A stretch of 64,000 bases of DNA from Sporomusa acidovorans (GTDB lineage Bacteria > Bacillota > Negativicutes > Sporomusales > Sporomusaceae). The stretch is from contig NZ_FNAM01000016.1 of NCBI RefSeq assembly GCF_900101845.1, forward strand, positions 45,678-109,677, written 5' to 3'. Shown in pieces: positions 32,960 through 42,369 of the stretch (position 1 is the stretch's first letter; each line of letters opens with the position of its first letter). The position numbers were made by a program, and so were the translations under genes. The notes under the pieces are model-generated. The model did no database searches. It was not told where the DNA came from and worked only from the letters and a program-made list of their open reading frames with translations.

Positions 32960-34573
32960 ATGAATTCTGAAGGCAAACCCCAAAGAAAAATCTCACGGAG
33001 AGATTTTTTCAAAGGCAGCGCTATTGCCGCTATGGGAGTAGCTGCCGGAGGGATATTAGCCGGGTGTGGTAAACCGGCTACATCACAGGCACCCGCCAAA
33101 GCAGAAACTTCGGGAAAAGCCAGTTTTGAGGTGGCTCCTCCTCCTATCGCCGATAAAGATATCAAGGAAACGGTTACGGCTGACGTAGTGATTATAGGAG
33201 CGGGGACAGCCGGAATGGCGGCTGCCTTATCGGCGGTAGAGGCCGGCGTTAATACCATTCTCATTGAAAAACATACTACTTTTAACGCCCGCGGTGGCTG
33301 GAATGGCGCTATTGGCACTAAAGTGCAGAAAAGAGAAGGAATTGAAATCGATAAAGCGCAAGTTGTTAACGAATTGGTGAGCTACGCCAGCAACAAAGTT
33401 AATGGTAAGTTAATCAGACTTTGGGCTGACAAAAGCGGCGAAGTGATGGATCATCTCATTGATATGGCTGAAGCGGAAGATATGCAGATTAAATTATGGT
33501 TTGAGAATGTCAAGAGACCCAACGGTTACAGAGAATATGTTACCGGGCATACATTTAACGGCCCCAAACAAGCCAATCTGGTCGGGCTGATGGAAAAACA
33601 TGTGAAAAGTAAAGGCGGAAATATTCGTTATTCTATGCCGGCAGCGCAGTTGATTCGTGAAGGTAAGGGACGGGTTACCGGTGTAATTGCCGGCAGTGCG
33701 GGAAAGTATACTAAATTTATTGCGAAAAAAGCGGTAATTCTTTGTACAGGCGATTATGGTCATGACGAAGAGATGATGAAAAAATATTGCCCTAAAGGAT
33801 TAGATGTTGATACCAATGTGTATACCCCTCCTGTAAACACGGGCGACGGTCACAAAATGGGGTTGTGGATTGGTGCGGCCATGCAAGAGGATGCCCCCCA
33901 CGCCCCTATGATTCACAATCTTGGCGGCGCGCCGCTGTCATCTAATCCGTTTTTGCGTATTAATGCGTTAGGTGAACGCTATGAAAACGAAGATGTTTCT
34001 GTTCCGCAGCTGTGCAACTCGATTCAACTGCAGCCGGGGAATAAAGCCTGGTATATATTCGATGCTAAATATGCAGAGGAAGTAGGAAAAATGGGTGCCG
34101 GTTTTGCCCGCAGAACAAGCGTTACAGATGGTATGCGCAAGGAGCTTCAGGAATGCCTTGAAGATGGGCGGGCATTTACGGCTAATACGATCGAAGAATT
34201 GGCGCAAAAATTAGAAATTCCTGTCGATGCATTTAAAAGCACTGTAGAAAGATATAATATTATGGCGAAAAAAGGAGAAGATCTTGACTACGGCAAACAA
34301 CGTGAATGCCTGACAACGGTAGAAAAACCACCTTTTTATGCCGGTAAAATTCCAACTGTACTCCTGGTTACTCTCGGTGGACTTAGGACAAATATAAATT
34401 TGCAAGTACTTGATACGGAAGGAAAAATCATTCCCGGGCTATACGCTGCCGGCAATGTTGGCGGCGATTTCTACGCGAATGATTATCCTGTCATTGTTCC
34501 TGGCCTTAGTCATGGCCGTTGTTTAACTTTTGGGTATCTTGCCGGCCGGAATGCGGCGGCAGAAAAACTATAA
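32960..34573 (+). CDS. Tat-exported flavin lipoprotein reductase 4
   Basis: 537 residues. Tat motif ISRRDFFKGS (about 11-20), lipobox ILAGC, FAD motif VIIGAGTAGMAAA, C-terminal YPVIVPGLSHGRCLTFGYLAG (GLSHGRC). It is closest in style to reductase 3. Separated from tatA by 98 bp, it is probably the last gene of the respiratory module, and a strong bidirectional terminator follows. As with its sisters, no FMN-binding or heme domain is fused, so electrons must come from a separate carrier such as the pentaheme cytochrome. Confidence 0.85.
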   Translation: MNSEGKPQRKISRRDFFKGSAIAAMGVAAGGILAGCGKPATSQAPAKAETSGKASFEVAPPPIADKDIKETVTADVVIIGAGTAGMAAALSAVEAGVNTILIEKHTTFNARGGWNGAIGTKVQKREGIEIDKAQVVNELVSYASNKVNGKLIRLWADKSGEVMDHLIDMAEAEDMQIKLWFENVKRPNGYREYVTGHTFNGPKQANLVGLMEKHVKSKGGNIRYSMPAAQLIREGKGRVTGVIAGSAGKYTKFIAKKAVILCTGDYGHDEEMMKKYCPKGLDVDTNVYTPPVNTGDGHKMGLWIGAAMQEDAPHAPMIHNLGGAPLSSNPFLRINALGERYENEDVSVPQLCNSIQLQPGNKAWYIFDAKYAEEVGKMGAGFARRTSVTDGMRKELQECLEDGRAFTANTIEELAQKLEIPVDAFKSTVERYNIMAKKGEDLDYGKQRECLTTVEKPPFYAGKIPTVLLVTLGGLRTNINLQVLDTEGKIIPGLYAAGNVGGDFYANDYPVIVPGLSHGRCLTFGYLAGRNAAAEKL

Positions 34574-34600
34574 GTTTTACAAAAAATAAGGACAAGCAAA

Positions 34601-34646
34601 AAACAGTCAAACAGGCTTTCGAAAAGCTTGTTTGACTGTTTTTTTA
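34601..34646. terminator. Bidirectional terminator
   Basis: AAACAGTCAAACA / TGTTTGACTGTTT, with A-rich sequence on the left and TTTTTT on the right. It serves the flavoprotein gene and the convergent LysR gene. Confidence 0.85.
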
Positions 34647-34651
34647 TTGGA

Positions 34652-35572
34652 TCAACTTACAGGAAGCAGGTTTGACGGGGACGGAAGCTTAACAGCATCA
34701 ATTTCTTTAATAAATAAGGGAATTGCCGGGTGAGGATTGTTTTTGTTCCAAATAATTGCTATGTTTCCGTAAGCGTCTTTGCCGGACATAAAAATAAAAT
34801 GAATACCGGGTCTTATCATCCGCAACAAGACAGGATCTCCGCCGATAATGGCAACACCCAATCCGGCTTTAACTTGCCAGAGCATAGTATCAAAAGTAGC
34901 GGATTTGCAAGCAACCTTTGGTATAAAATCGGCCTTTTCACAGTGTTTATAAAACCATTCGCTTGCTTGGGGATATCTGTTTTTGTCAATTAGAATAAAA
35001 CTTTCCTGTTTCATATCCGCAATATTAAGGCATTGGCGGTCGGTATAAGGATGATTGGGCGGCAGCAGGAATCCAACCCGGTGCCGGCTTACCACAAGGT
35101 GCATAAAATTAGAGTTGAACTCGTTGCCGAAAAATCCGGTAAATCCGATGTCAAACTCATCATGTTTTAGTGCATTCTCCATCTCCGCGATCGGAAAAAT
35201 GCGAAAATCCAGTCGAATATTTGGATACAGCGCCGAAAATTTTTTTATAATTACCGGTAAAATGGAATATTCGACTCCAAAACATCCAAGTCTTAAGACT
35301 TTTTGAAAACCAGTGTTAGCTGTACGTGATTTGGCAAAGACGTCATTGAGTTTGTCCATAAGTGGCTCAACTTCCTGCAATAAAACAAGGCCGGCCGGTG
35401 TTAAGCGAACCGTCCGATTGCTGCGAATGAATAATTGCACGCCCAATTCTTTTTCCAAAACGGAGATTTGCCGGCTTAATACGGATTGGGCAATAAAAAG
35501 CTGTTTGGCCGCTTCGGTAAAGTTCAATCGATGGGCGGTAGTGATAAAAGCGCGCAAAAAAGAGATATCCAT
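34652..35572 (-). CDS. LysR-family transcriptional regulator
   Basis: 306 residues. N-terminal winged helix-turn-helix (FTEAAKQLFIAQSVLSRQIS, key part AKQLFIAQSVLSRQI, about 18-37) and a periplasmic-binding-type effector domain from about 90. It is divergent from the URO-D/MFS/cupin genes, so it most likely controls them in response to a small molecule. TTTGCAA-N19-TTGCAAA lies in the shared promoter region. It could alternatively control the flavoprotein module, with which it converges. Confidence 0.92.
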   Translation of the reverse strand: MDISFLRAFITTAHRLNFTEAAKQLFIAQSVLSRQISVLEKELGVQLFIRSNRTVRLTPAGLVLLQEVEPLMDKLNDVFAKSRTANTGFQKVLRLGCFGVEYSILPVIIKKFSALYPNIRLDFRIFPIAEMENALKHDEFDIGFTGFFGNEFNSNFMHLVVSRHRVGFLLPPNHPYTDRQCLNIADMKQESFILIDKNRYPQASEWFYKHCEKADFIPKVACKSATFDTMLWQVKAGLGVAIIGGDPVLLRMIRPGIHFIFMSGKDAYGNIAIIWNKNNPHPAIPLFIKEIDAVKLPSPSNLLPVS

Positions 35573-35649
35573 GTCAGTTGCCCCCTTATTTTGCTGAAAT
35601 TTGTACTTTTTGGAATTATATAATTATTATTATAAATGTAAAATTTTAA

Positions 35650-35682
35650 TTTGCAACCATCTATTTTTAGTATTATTGCAAA
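35650..35682. promoter_or_regulatory. Candidate LysR operator
   Basis: TTTGCAA (35650-35656) and TTGCAAA (35676-35682) form an inverted repeat centred between the divergent LysR and URO-D genes. Confidence 0.35.
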
Positions 35683-35768
35683 CAGTTTTTTGAATTTTAC
35701 GTCTTTAATGTTTGGGATTATTCTATTACTAGAAACCATAAACCATAGAAAAGGAGAGAAAGAGTCAA

Positions 35769-36878
35769 ATGAAAACAGGGCAAGAGTTGTACAATGAGCA
35801 TTTAACCAGACTTAAAACTGCGGTAGCAATGCAAAAACCTGATAGAACGCCTATCTACATGCATGCGGGAGCGTTTGCCGTTAGACAGGCCGGCGGAGTG
35901 ATGGCCGACCTGGTCACCAATATTGCAGATGGACAAAAGCTAGCTCTTAAAGGACTGCTGGCACTAGGCGATATTGACAGTGCGGATATTGTAGAATATC
36001 CAACTATTGCGGGAGTCCCTTTTCTTGCGCATGTCAAACTTCCCGGACAGGAACTGCCGCGCGATATGCAATGGCAGATTGATGAGCGCGGCGAGATGAC
36101 AGAGGAAGATTACGACACAATTATTGATAAAGGGTGGAATTATTTTTTCACAGACTTCTGCAAAAGAAAATTAGGGAATGCGCTCGCAGAATTGCAGTCT
36201 TTTGGGAAAGTCAAGGAACAAGCGGAAAAAGAGTTTGCAGCTGCCGGCCTGGTGCAATTGTCATCTATTTTTGCCGGACCGGCTTTTGGCGCTATTTGCG
36301 GCGGACGTTCGATGGGCAAGTTCATGAGAGACTTACATAAGATACCTGATAAAGTAGAGGCAGCTTTGGAAGCTGCAATGGTAGATAAAATAGCAAACTT
36401 CCAACAACAGGTACGGGCAGCCGATCATCCCTTTTCTGCCATTTTAGCAGTGGGGCGTGGAGCAGGCGACTTTTTGACTAAGAAAAACTTTGATCGGTTT
36501 GTGTGGCCGCACATAAAAAAAATGACTGAGGTTATGGTGGCGGAAGGCGTTGTTGTTCATCTCCACATGGACATGTGCTGGGATCGCTTTTTGGATTATT
36601 TCCTGGAATTGCCAAAAGGTAAATGTATTTTTGCTCCCGACAGTTCGACTGATATTTTTAAAGCAAAAGAAATCTTGGGTAGACATATGTGCATAATGGG
36701 TGACGTATCCGCAGCACTTTTAACATTGGGTACGCCGGACGACGTATATAGCTACAGTAAGCGGCTGGTAGCTGAATTTGCCCCAAGCGGATTTATTATG
36801 GGTGCCGGTTGCTGTGTCCCGCTCAATGCTAAACTGGAAAATGTTAAGGCGATGGTTTCCGCTGCAACCGGTAAATAA
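35769..36878 (+). CDS. Uroporphyrinogen decarboxylase-fold protein, probable corrinoid methyltransferase type
   Basis: 369 residues of the URO-D/MtaA superfamily. HLHMDMCWDRF (about 261-271) and GAGCCVPLNAK (about 345-355) could supply the His/Cys/Cys zinc ligands of the methyl-CoM-type methyltransferases, and the true decarboxylase motifs are not apparent. GGAGAG precedes the ATG. No corrinoid protein or activator is adjacent, so it may act with a partner elsewhere, for instance in O- or N-demethylation, which is common in acetogens. It heads an operon with an MFS transporter and a cupin. Confidence 0.8.
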   Translation: MKTGQELYNEHLTRLKTAVAMQKPDRTPIYMHAGAFAVRQAGGVMADLVTNIADGQKLALKGLLALGDIDSADIVEYPTIAGVPFLAHVKLPGQELPRDMQWQIDERGEMTEEDYDTIIDKGWNYFFTDFCKRKLGNALAELQSFGKVKEQAEKEFAAAGLVQLSSIFAGPAFGAICGGRSMGKFMRDLHKIPDKVEAALEAAMVDKIANFQQQVRAADHPFSAILAVGRGAGDFLTKKNFDRFVWPHIKKMTEVMVAEGVVVHLHMDMCWDRFLDYFLELPKGKCIFAPDSSTDIFKAKEILGRHMCIMGDVSAALLTLGTPDDVYSYSKRLVAEFAPSGFIMGAGCCVPLNAKLENVKAMVSAATGK

Positions 36879-36922
36879 ACGAGTTAAAAAATTGATAATC
36901 GGACAGGAGAATTGATGGGAAA

Positions 36923-38116
36923 ATGAGTGAACAAAAATACGGTCTTGTAACTAAGATGGCAGTATTATCAGTCGCGCTGTTATTATTTACTTCAGCCTCT
37001 ACAACCCCTGCACTGGGGGCAATTGCCAAGGCTTTTCCCGACGTTAGTCCTGACACAATAAAACAAATTGCTTCATTGCCGTCATTAATGATGATTGTCG
37101 GGTCATTGCTTACCGGCCAGCTTGAACGTTTTATGAAAAAAAAGACGATATTATATATGGCGATGACAATACAGTTTCTTGGCGGTATAATTCCGGCATT
37201 CTTTGGTGATATGACTTTTATTCTGATTTGTCGGGCTATCTTTGGTATTGGCTATGGAATGGTATTTCCGCTTGCCTCTTCGTTAATAGCCGATTTGTTT
37301 GAAGGACAGGAACGGGATAGTCTGATGGGACTTAAAAGCGCCGTGGGCGCAGTTGCCGGTGTCGTTTTCCAAATGGTAGGTGCGTATTTAACCATCATTT
37401 CCTGGCGGCATACATTTTTTAGTTTCCTTTTGATCATTCCAATTTTCTTAATGATCGTATGCAAACTGCCTGAGCCGGAAAAAAAGGCGGCACCGAAACC
37501 GGCTGACGGTACTTCCCAAAAACTGTTAACGGCATCAACTTGGTATATCTGCATACTTAACTTGCTCTACAATGTGCTGCAGTTCTCTTTTATGACCAAT
37601 ATGGCCATCGTCATGGCTGAAAGCAAAATCGGAAATGCCGTTCAAGCAGGAATGGTACTGACCGCTTTTACTGCTGCCGCGTTTGTCGCCGGTTTGTTGT
37701 TTGGAAAGATATCCTTGCTGTTAAGACGCTTTACGATAGCGCTTGCTGTCGGCCTGGTTGGACTGTCTTTCCTTATATTGCTTAACGTGAATACCTATAC
37801 AATGTTTTTAGTGGCAGGAGCTATTTTTGGCCTGGGATTTGGAATCTATAATCCGGCAATTACCTTGCTGGTAATCGGCAGTGCTCACAAATCCGCTGCG
37901 ACGCGTGCTTTGTCCTATTTTGTTGCCCTGCTGGGTGTTGGACAGTTTCTGTCTCCTATCACCCTAAGTTTTATTACCAAGATAATTGGTCTGAAAGGTG
38001 TACTGGCTGCTTGGACAGTAGCGGCGCCAACCTTATTAATTGCCGCCGTGGTACTTATACTGGTAATAGCTTTTAGCAAACCCCAAGAGGCAAAAACTGC
38101 TAGTATGTATGATTAA
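36923..38116 (+). CDS. MFS transporter
   Basis: 397 residues, twelve predicted membrane helices in two halves with a central cytoplasmic loop (about 185-200, rich in Lys and Pro). The Arg and Gly residues of the loop 2-3 region are seen in LERFMKKKT, where the family's GxLaDrxGrr motif is degraded. It is 44 bp after the URO-D-type gene and 15 bp before the cupin gene. It presumably imports or exports the substrate of that pathway; the substrate is unknown. Confidence 0.9.
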   Translation: MSEQKYGLVTKMAVLSVALLLFTSASTTPALGAIAKAFPDVSPDTIKQIASLPSLMMIVGSLLTGQLERFMKKKTILYMAMTIQFLGGIIPAFFGDMTFILICRAIFGIGYGMVFPLASSLIADLFEGQERDSLMGLKSAVGAVAGVVFQMVGAYLTIISWRHTFFSFLLIIPIFLMIVCKLPEPEKKAAPKPADGTSQKLLTASTWYICILNLLYNVLQFSFMTNMAIVMAESKIGNAVQAGMVLTAFTAAAFVAGLLFGKISLLLRRFTIALAVGLVGLSFLILLNVNTYTMFLVAGAIFGLGFGIYNPAITLLVIGSAHKSAATRALSYFVALLGVGQFLSPITLSFITKIIGLKGVLAAWTVAAPTLLIAAVVLILVIAFSKPQEAKTASMYD

Positions 38117-38131
38117 AAGGGGATTATCAAT

Positions 38132-38584
38132 ATGGTTGTGAATTGTGATGGCAAGTATGGAAAATTTATTATACAAAATTTGCATGATCCCAACCTTGGC
38201 TCAGTCGATTTTCAAGCAATGTATAAGAAGTTTGCTAAGCGTGTACTCTGGATGGATTCTAATGTTGTTGAAGGTGCCTTTCAGATGAATACCGCGTGGT
38301 ATTTTGCTGTTCCTGCCCAAGATCCTGTTTTCGAGGAACATGTCCATGATTATGACGAACTAATTGGCTTTTTTGGCAGTAACCCCAATGATCCCTATGA
38401 GCTTGGCGCTGAAATCGAAGTTACTATCAACGGCGAGAGACACTTCCTTACCCGTACATCAATGATTTTTGTGCCTGCCGGCATGCGGCATATGCCACTT
38501 AGTATCAAAAAGGTAAATCGCCCTGTTTTTCATTTTTCCATAGTAATGCATCCGGAGTATTCCGGTGGCGGTGCATATAAATAA
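38132..38584 (+). CDS. Cupin-fold protein
   Basis: 150 residues. EEHVHDYDELIGFFG (about 68-82) gives the cupin metal pattern HxHx4E, and the second motif has FVPAGMRHMP (about 111-120) with its His. A single metal-binding beta-barrel is likely. AGGGG precedes the ATG. It is third in the URO-D/MFS operon and may isomerise, decarboxylate or sense the pathway compound. Confidence 0.8.
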   Translation: MVVNCDGKYGKFIIQNLHDPNLGSVDFQAMYKKFAKRVLWMDSNVVEGAFQMNTAWYFAVPAQDPVFEEHVHDYDELIGFFGSNPNDPYELGAEIEVTINGERHFLTRTSMIFVPAGMRHMPLSIKKVNRPVFHFSIVMHPEYSGGGAYK

Positions 38585-38620
38585 ACACAAAACTATAAAA
38601 AATATCCTCGGATTATCCAT

Positions 38621-38646
38621 AAATCCGGGCCGTTTGGCCCGGATTT
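38621..38646. terminator. Terminator between convergent genes
   Basis: AAATCCGGGCC / GGCCCGGATTT, a perfect 11-bp stem with a 4-nt loop. It serves the cupin operon and possibly also the GRE 1 operon on the other strand. Confidence 0.8.
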
Positions 38647-38763
38647 TGCATAGGATATCAGCGGGTTGGTTAATTATGTTAAATGTTGTTGCTTGTGGCA
38701 ACGATGATCAGTACTTCTGAGCTAAAGCGGCACATGTTTTAGCAAACGGAGGCGGCAGTCGGG

Positions 38764-39720
38764 TTAATGGATGACGGTGTGCAGGCCGTGATTGGCGAAC
38801 ATGTCCCGGCACTTGATCATGAATTTATCAGGCGGCGGAGCTACGGCTGCCGGCATCGGATAATCGATCTGAAGCCGTTGGTATTTGGCCAGACCCAGTT
38901 TATGATACGGCAATAACTGTACTGTTTTTACTGCCGGACCAAGACTGGCGCACAATTCGGCGGTTTGATGCAAATTGTTCATGTCTGAGTTGAAACCGGG
39001 TATGACAGGGATTCTTATTTGTAACGCGGTGCCGATTGCGGCCATTCGCCGCAGGTTATCCAGTATAAATTCGTTCGGTACCCCGGTATACTCCAACGCT
39101 TTGTCGCTGTCAGTATGTTTGACATCGAACAGGACCAGGTCTACGAACGGCAATATCTTGGCGTAATTATCCCAGGACGCATACCCCGAAGTGTCCAGGC
39201 AAACGTGTAAGTGTTCGGCCTTTAACGCTGTGACAAGTGCCAGCAGGAAGGAAAATTGGGACAGCGGTTCGCCGCCGGAGATTGTTACGCCGCCGCTGGA
39301 TTTCTCGTAGTACGGACGGTCTTTTAGCACTCGCCGCAGCACTTCGGTTACGGTATAATCTTTTCCGGCCAGGTACAGGGCCTGGGCCGGGCAACGCCCG
39401 GCGCAAAGGCCGCAATCATCGCAGCCGGCCCTGTTTATCTCAATTTGTTGAATGTCTTTTTCTTCAGTTTGGGAATAAATCTTCTTTCCCGGGATGATTG
39501 CCCCGCGGGGACAGGCTTTGATGCACAGTCCGCAATCCTCGACCCCGACGCAACGGATATCCAGCCAACTCAATTGGGCGGTGAATTTTTGCGATTCCGG
39601 GCTGTGACACCACATACAGCGAAGCGGACAACCTTTGAAAAAGACCGTTGTGCGGATGCCCGGACCGTCGTGGACCGAAAATCCCTGAATATCATAAATT
39701 TTTCCGATGATGGTTTTCAT
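38764..39720 (-). CDS. Glycyl radical enzyme activating enzyme 1 (radical SAM)
   Basis: 318 residues. The radical SAM cluster motif is C31-PLR-C35-MW-C38. An insert at about 57-117 carries two ferredoxin-type motifs (CGLCIKACP and CDDCGLCAGRCP), as in the activases of dehydratase/lyase-type GREs. SGGEPLSQ (about 147) is the SAM-binding GGE motif. It abstracts hydrogen from the C-terminal glycine of its partner, which is encoded 39 bp upstream on the same strand. Confidence 0.95.
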   Translation of the reverse strand: MKTIIGKIYDIQGFSVHDGPGIRTTVFFKGCPLRCMWCHSPESQKFTAQLSWLDIRCVGVEDCGLCIKACPRGAIIPGKKIYSQTEEKDIQQIEINRAGCDDCGLCAGRCPAQALYLAGKDYTVTEVLRRVLKDRPYYEKSSGGVTISGGEPLSQFSFLLALVTALKAEHLHVCLDTSGYASWDNYAKILPFVDLVLFDVKHTDSDKALEYTGVPNEFILDNLRRMAAIGTALQIRIPVIPGFNSDMNNLHQTAELCASLGPAVKTVQLLPYHKLGLAKYQRLQIDYPMPAAVAPPPDKFMIKCRDMFANHGLHTVIH

Positions 39721-39759
39721 AGTCTGTTCCTCCGGAAGGGTTGAATTGTCGGGTACATT

Positions 39760-42159
39760 TTATGCTTCGAGGTCGGTTCGACGGATTAGGTCGTCTTGCA
39801 GTTCTTTGTACAACTGGACGAAGTAGGCGCTGAACCCGGCAATCCGAATCACCAGGTCTTTGTACTCCTCGGGGTTTTTCTGAGCGGCGCGCAAAGTGTC
39901 CGAGGTAACGACATTGTATTGAATATGCATCCCGCCCATATCAAAGTAAGTCTGAACCAGTTGTTTGAGCTTTTGGATGCCGTTCTCGCCTTGCAGGGAA
40001 GATGGATGAAATTTCATATTTAGCAGTGTGCCGTTGAGTGCGCTCATTTGGTCGATGCGGGAGGTTGATTTAAGAATTGAGGCCGGACCGTTTTTGTCTA
40101 GCCCCTGACTTGGTGAAATGCCGTCGGAAAGCGGGAGACCCTTTTTCCTGCCGTCAGGAGTGGCGTAGGTATTGGCACCCATGCCGATGTGGGCCGAAAC
40201 CGGGAACAGGCCGGCCAGAAAGTTGCAACGCACACCTTTCTTGGAATTGGTGTAATTGGTATACACACTCAGGCACCAGCGAGCCAGTTCATCGACATAA
40301 TCATCGTCATTGCCGTATTTGGGGGCGTTGTTGATAATGTTTTGGCGCATTGGCTCGTTATTTTCCCAGTTGGCAAGCATACCGGCTAAAAATTCCTCGC
40401 GGGTATAGACTTTTTCATCATATACCAGTTTTTTGACAGCGGCGAAGCCATCGGCGATGTTGGCGATACCCACGCCGGCAAGACCTATACCGTTATGCCT
40501 GGCACCACCGAACATTACGTCGGCGCCGCTTTCCACACAGCCGTCAATGGTTGCTGATAACACAGGCAGCGGCAGGATGGTGCGGGCGGCTACCTCCCAC
40601 AGATTGCAGATGGTTACATACCAGTCAACAAAATATTTAACTTGTTTTTCATAAGCGGCCTGTAGAGCGGCAAAAGTCTCGAAATCTTTGAAATAACCGG
40701 TCGGCGGCCCGGCTTGGACACCGGTCTTGGGGTTAACGCCGTTGTTCATAGCCAGTACCAGGCATTGCGGCAAATTGATGAACGAGCCGGTGCCGGTGCC
40801 ACCGCTGCAGGAGAAGTCGTTGCCCGAGCCGCCCGGCTCGACACAGCCAATAATCAGGTAGTCGCGGGCTTCCTCGATGGAAAAGCCGCGGGCCAGCATC
40901 TGCGGGATAATGACATTATCATTCTGGAAGGTGGGAATTCCTCCAACCTTTTTGGTGGTTTCGATGGCTTCCCGCCACAGTTTGTCGGGAGTGCCGTTCC
41001 AGATACGTACATCCATCGGCGGCTCGTGGACGCTAAGGTCGCGTGTGGCCCGCAGCATCATATAGGTTACTTCGTTGGTAGCATCGCGGCCGTCTTTGGT
41101 TTGACCGCCGGCAACCATGTGCATACCCATTGAATAACCGCCGGCATTGCGGGAGTAACCGATATTTTTCAGCTTGCAGACCTCGGAGATTTTGATCCAC
41201 ATTGCTTCGACGATTTCTAAAGCCTCGTCCCAGGTGATGGTTCCTTCTTTAGCTTGCTTGGCATACAGCGGATAGGTGTATTGGTCGAAGCGGCCCATCG
41301 AAACTCCCGGACCATTTACATCTAATTGGATAAGCAGTTGATAGAACCAGGTGGCCTGAACTGCTTCGCGGAATGTACGGGCCGGATTTTCCGGAACCCA
41401 TTCGCAAACAGCGGCGATCTGCAGAAAGAGTTCACGCTGCTTGGGGTTTTTCTCCATTTCAGCTTTCTCACGGGCCAGGGCCGCGTAACGGTTGGCGTAG
41501 ATTTTGGCGGCGTCGCAAATGATGGTAACTGCTTTCCAGAATAAATACTTGGTTGCGTATTCGCCCTCAATATTGCCGGCAATAGCATCCATTCGCGCTT
41601 GCGCGTCGGCACGGATTGCTTTAAATCCCTGGTTGATCACCTTGGCGAAGTTGCCGCAATGATGGCCGACTGTACCGTAGACCATGTCGGGATAAAAGAA
41701 TGTCAATACGCCGCCGGCCATGATATCTTTGACCTCGTCGGGCATCGCGCCTTTTACGGCGTCGTTGAGCCGCCGGCCTTTCCAGTAGTTTTCAACACTC
41801 AGCGCTTGCTGTTTGGTTTCCTCGGAAATCAGGAATTTTTCGCTGGCGGTATCTCTTTTATCAAACGAGCCGTCCCGCAGCTCATTGAAAAAGAACGTCA
41901 GGTCTGTTTCCGGAAATAAAGCGCAGCCACGATAGTTTTTGGCCATATTGCCGACAATGATCTCATCTTCCTCAATCCGCAGGGTCATTTCGGAAACTAA
42001 TTTTTTCAGCATTTTGGCCCGGCGAATGACAAACGGCTCGCCCGCGGTTTCCTGATAGGATGCGGTGACAAGTAACGCCCGTTCGGCATCAATTTCCGGA
42101 ACGGTATCCATGTACCTTTTTCTTAGCCGGCCGGCTCTTGGCGTTATGGGGGTAATCAT
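39760..42159 (-). CDS. Glycyl radical enzyme 1 (PFL-like)
   Basis: 799 residues. The thiyl Cys439 in IIGCVEPGG with Glu441 at +2 matches dehydratase-, lyase- and decarboxylase-type GREs. The glycyl radical is Gly775 in RIAGFSAYF. Length is near that of glycerol and hydroxyproline dehydratases (about 790), but the sequence after Cys439 (GGSGNDFSCSGG) is unlike the choline, glycerol or isethionate enzymes as I recall them, so the substrate is open. A GGAGAGGA precedes the ATG on the minus strand. A MocR-type regulator is divergent. Confidence 0.93.
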   Translation of the reverse strand: MITPITPRAGRLRKRYMDTVPEIDAERALLVTASYQETAGEPFVIRRAKMLKKLVSEMTLRIEEDEIIVGNMAKNYRGCALFPETDLTFFFNELRDGSFDKRDTASEKFLISEETKQQALSVENYWKGRRLNDAVKGAMPDEVKDIMAGGVLTFFYPDMVYGTVGHHCGNFAKVINQGFKAIRADAQARMDAIAGNIEGEYATKYLFWKAVTIICDAAKIYANRYAALAREKAEMEKNPKQRELFLQIAAVCEWVPENPARTFREAVQATWFYQLLIQLDVNGPGVSMGRFDQYTYPLYAKQAKEGTITWDEALEIVEAMWIKISEVCKLKNIGYSRNAGGYSMGMHMVAGGQTKDGRDATNEVTYMMLRATRDLSVHEPPMDVRIWNGTPDKLWREAIETTKKVGGIPTFQNDNVIIPQMLARGFSIEEARDYLIIGCVEPGGSGNDFSCSGGTGTGSFINLPQCLVLAMNNGVNPKTGVQAGPPTGYFKDFETFAALQAAYEKQVKYFVDWYVTICNLWEVAARTILPLPVLSATIDGCVESGADVMFGGARHNGIGLAGVGIANIADGFAAVKKLVYDEKVYTREEFLAGMLANWENNEPMRQNIINNAPKYGNDDDYVDELARWCLSVYTNYTNSKKGVRCNFLAGLFPVSAHIGMGANTYATPDGRKKGLPLSDGISPSQGLDKNGPASILKSTSRIDQMSALNGTLLNMKFHPSSLQGENGIQKLKQLVQTYFDMGGMHIQYNVVTSDTLRAAQKNPEEYKDLVIRIAGFSAYFVQLYKELQDDLIRRTDLEA

Positions 42160-42269
42160 AATATCCTCTCCTTTTACAGCGGGTTGTCAGGTCACAAGTT
42201 TAGCCTGCAGGTTAGTGCGCGGCCAAATGTCAGGCAGACAACTCAATTAAAGATTTGTGAAAATCTTAG

Positions 42270-42353
42270 CACAATTTACATTTAAAAAAAATGAACAGAC
42301 TTAGATAAAGTATTCATAACAGATCCACCGGGTTTGATCATTAAGAATTGTGC
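42270..42353. promoter_or_regulatory. Inverted repeat in the GRE 1/MocR promoter region
   Basis: GCACAATT (42270-42277) and AATTGTGC (42346-42353) are perfect inverted repeats flanking the divergent promoter area. They may be binding sites for the MocR-type regulator, which often autoregulates. Confidence 0.35.
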
Positions 42354-42369
42354 CGGAAAGGTGAAGCCA

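Noticed and set aside
34601..34646. Possible attachment or recombination site in the strong palindrome
   Set aside because: It has the A- and T-runs of a bidirectional terminator and sits exactly between two convergent genes, which explains it fully.
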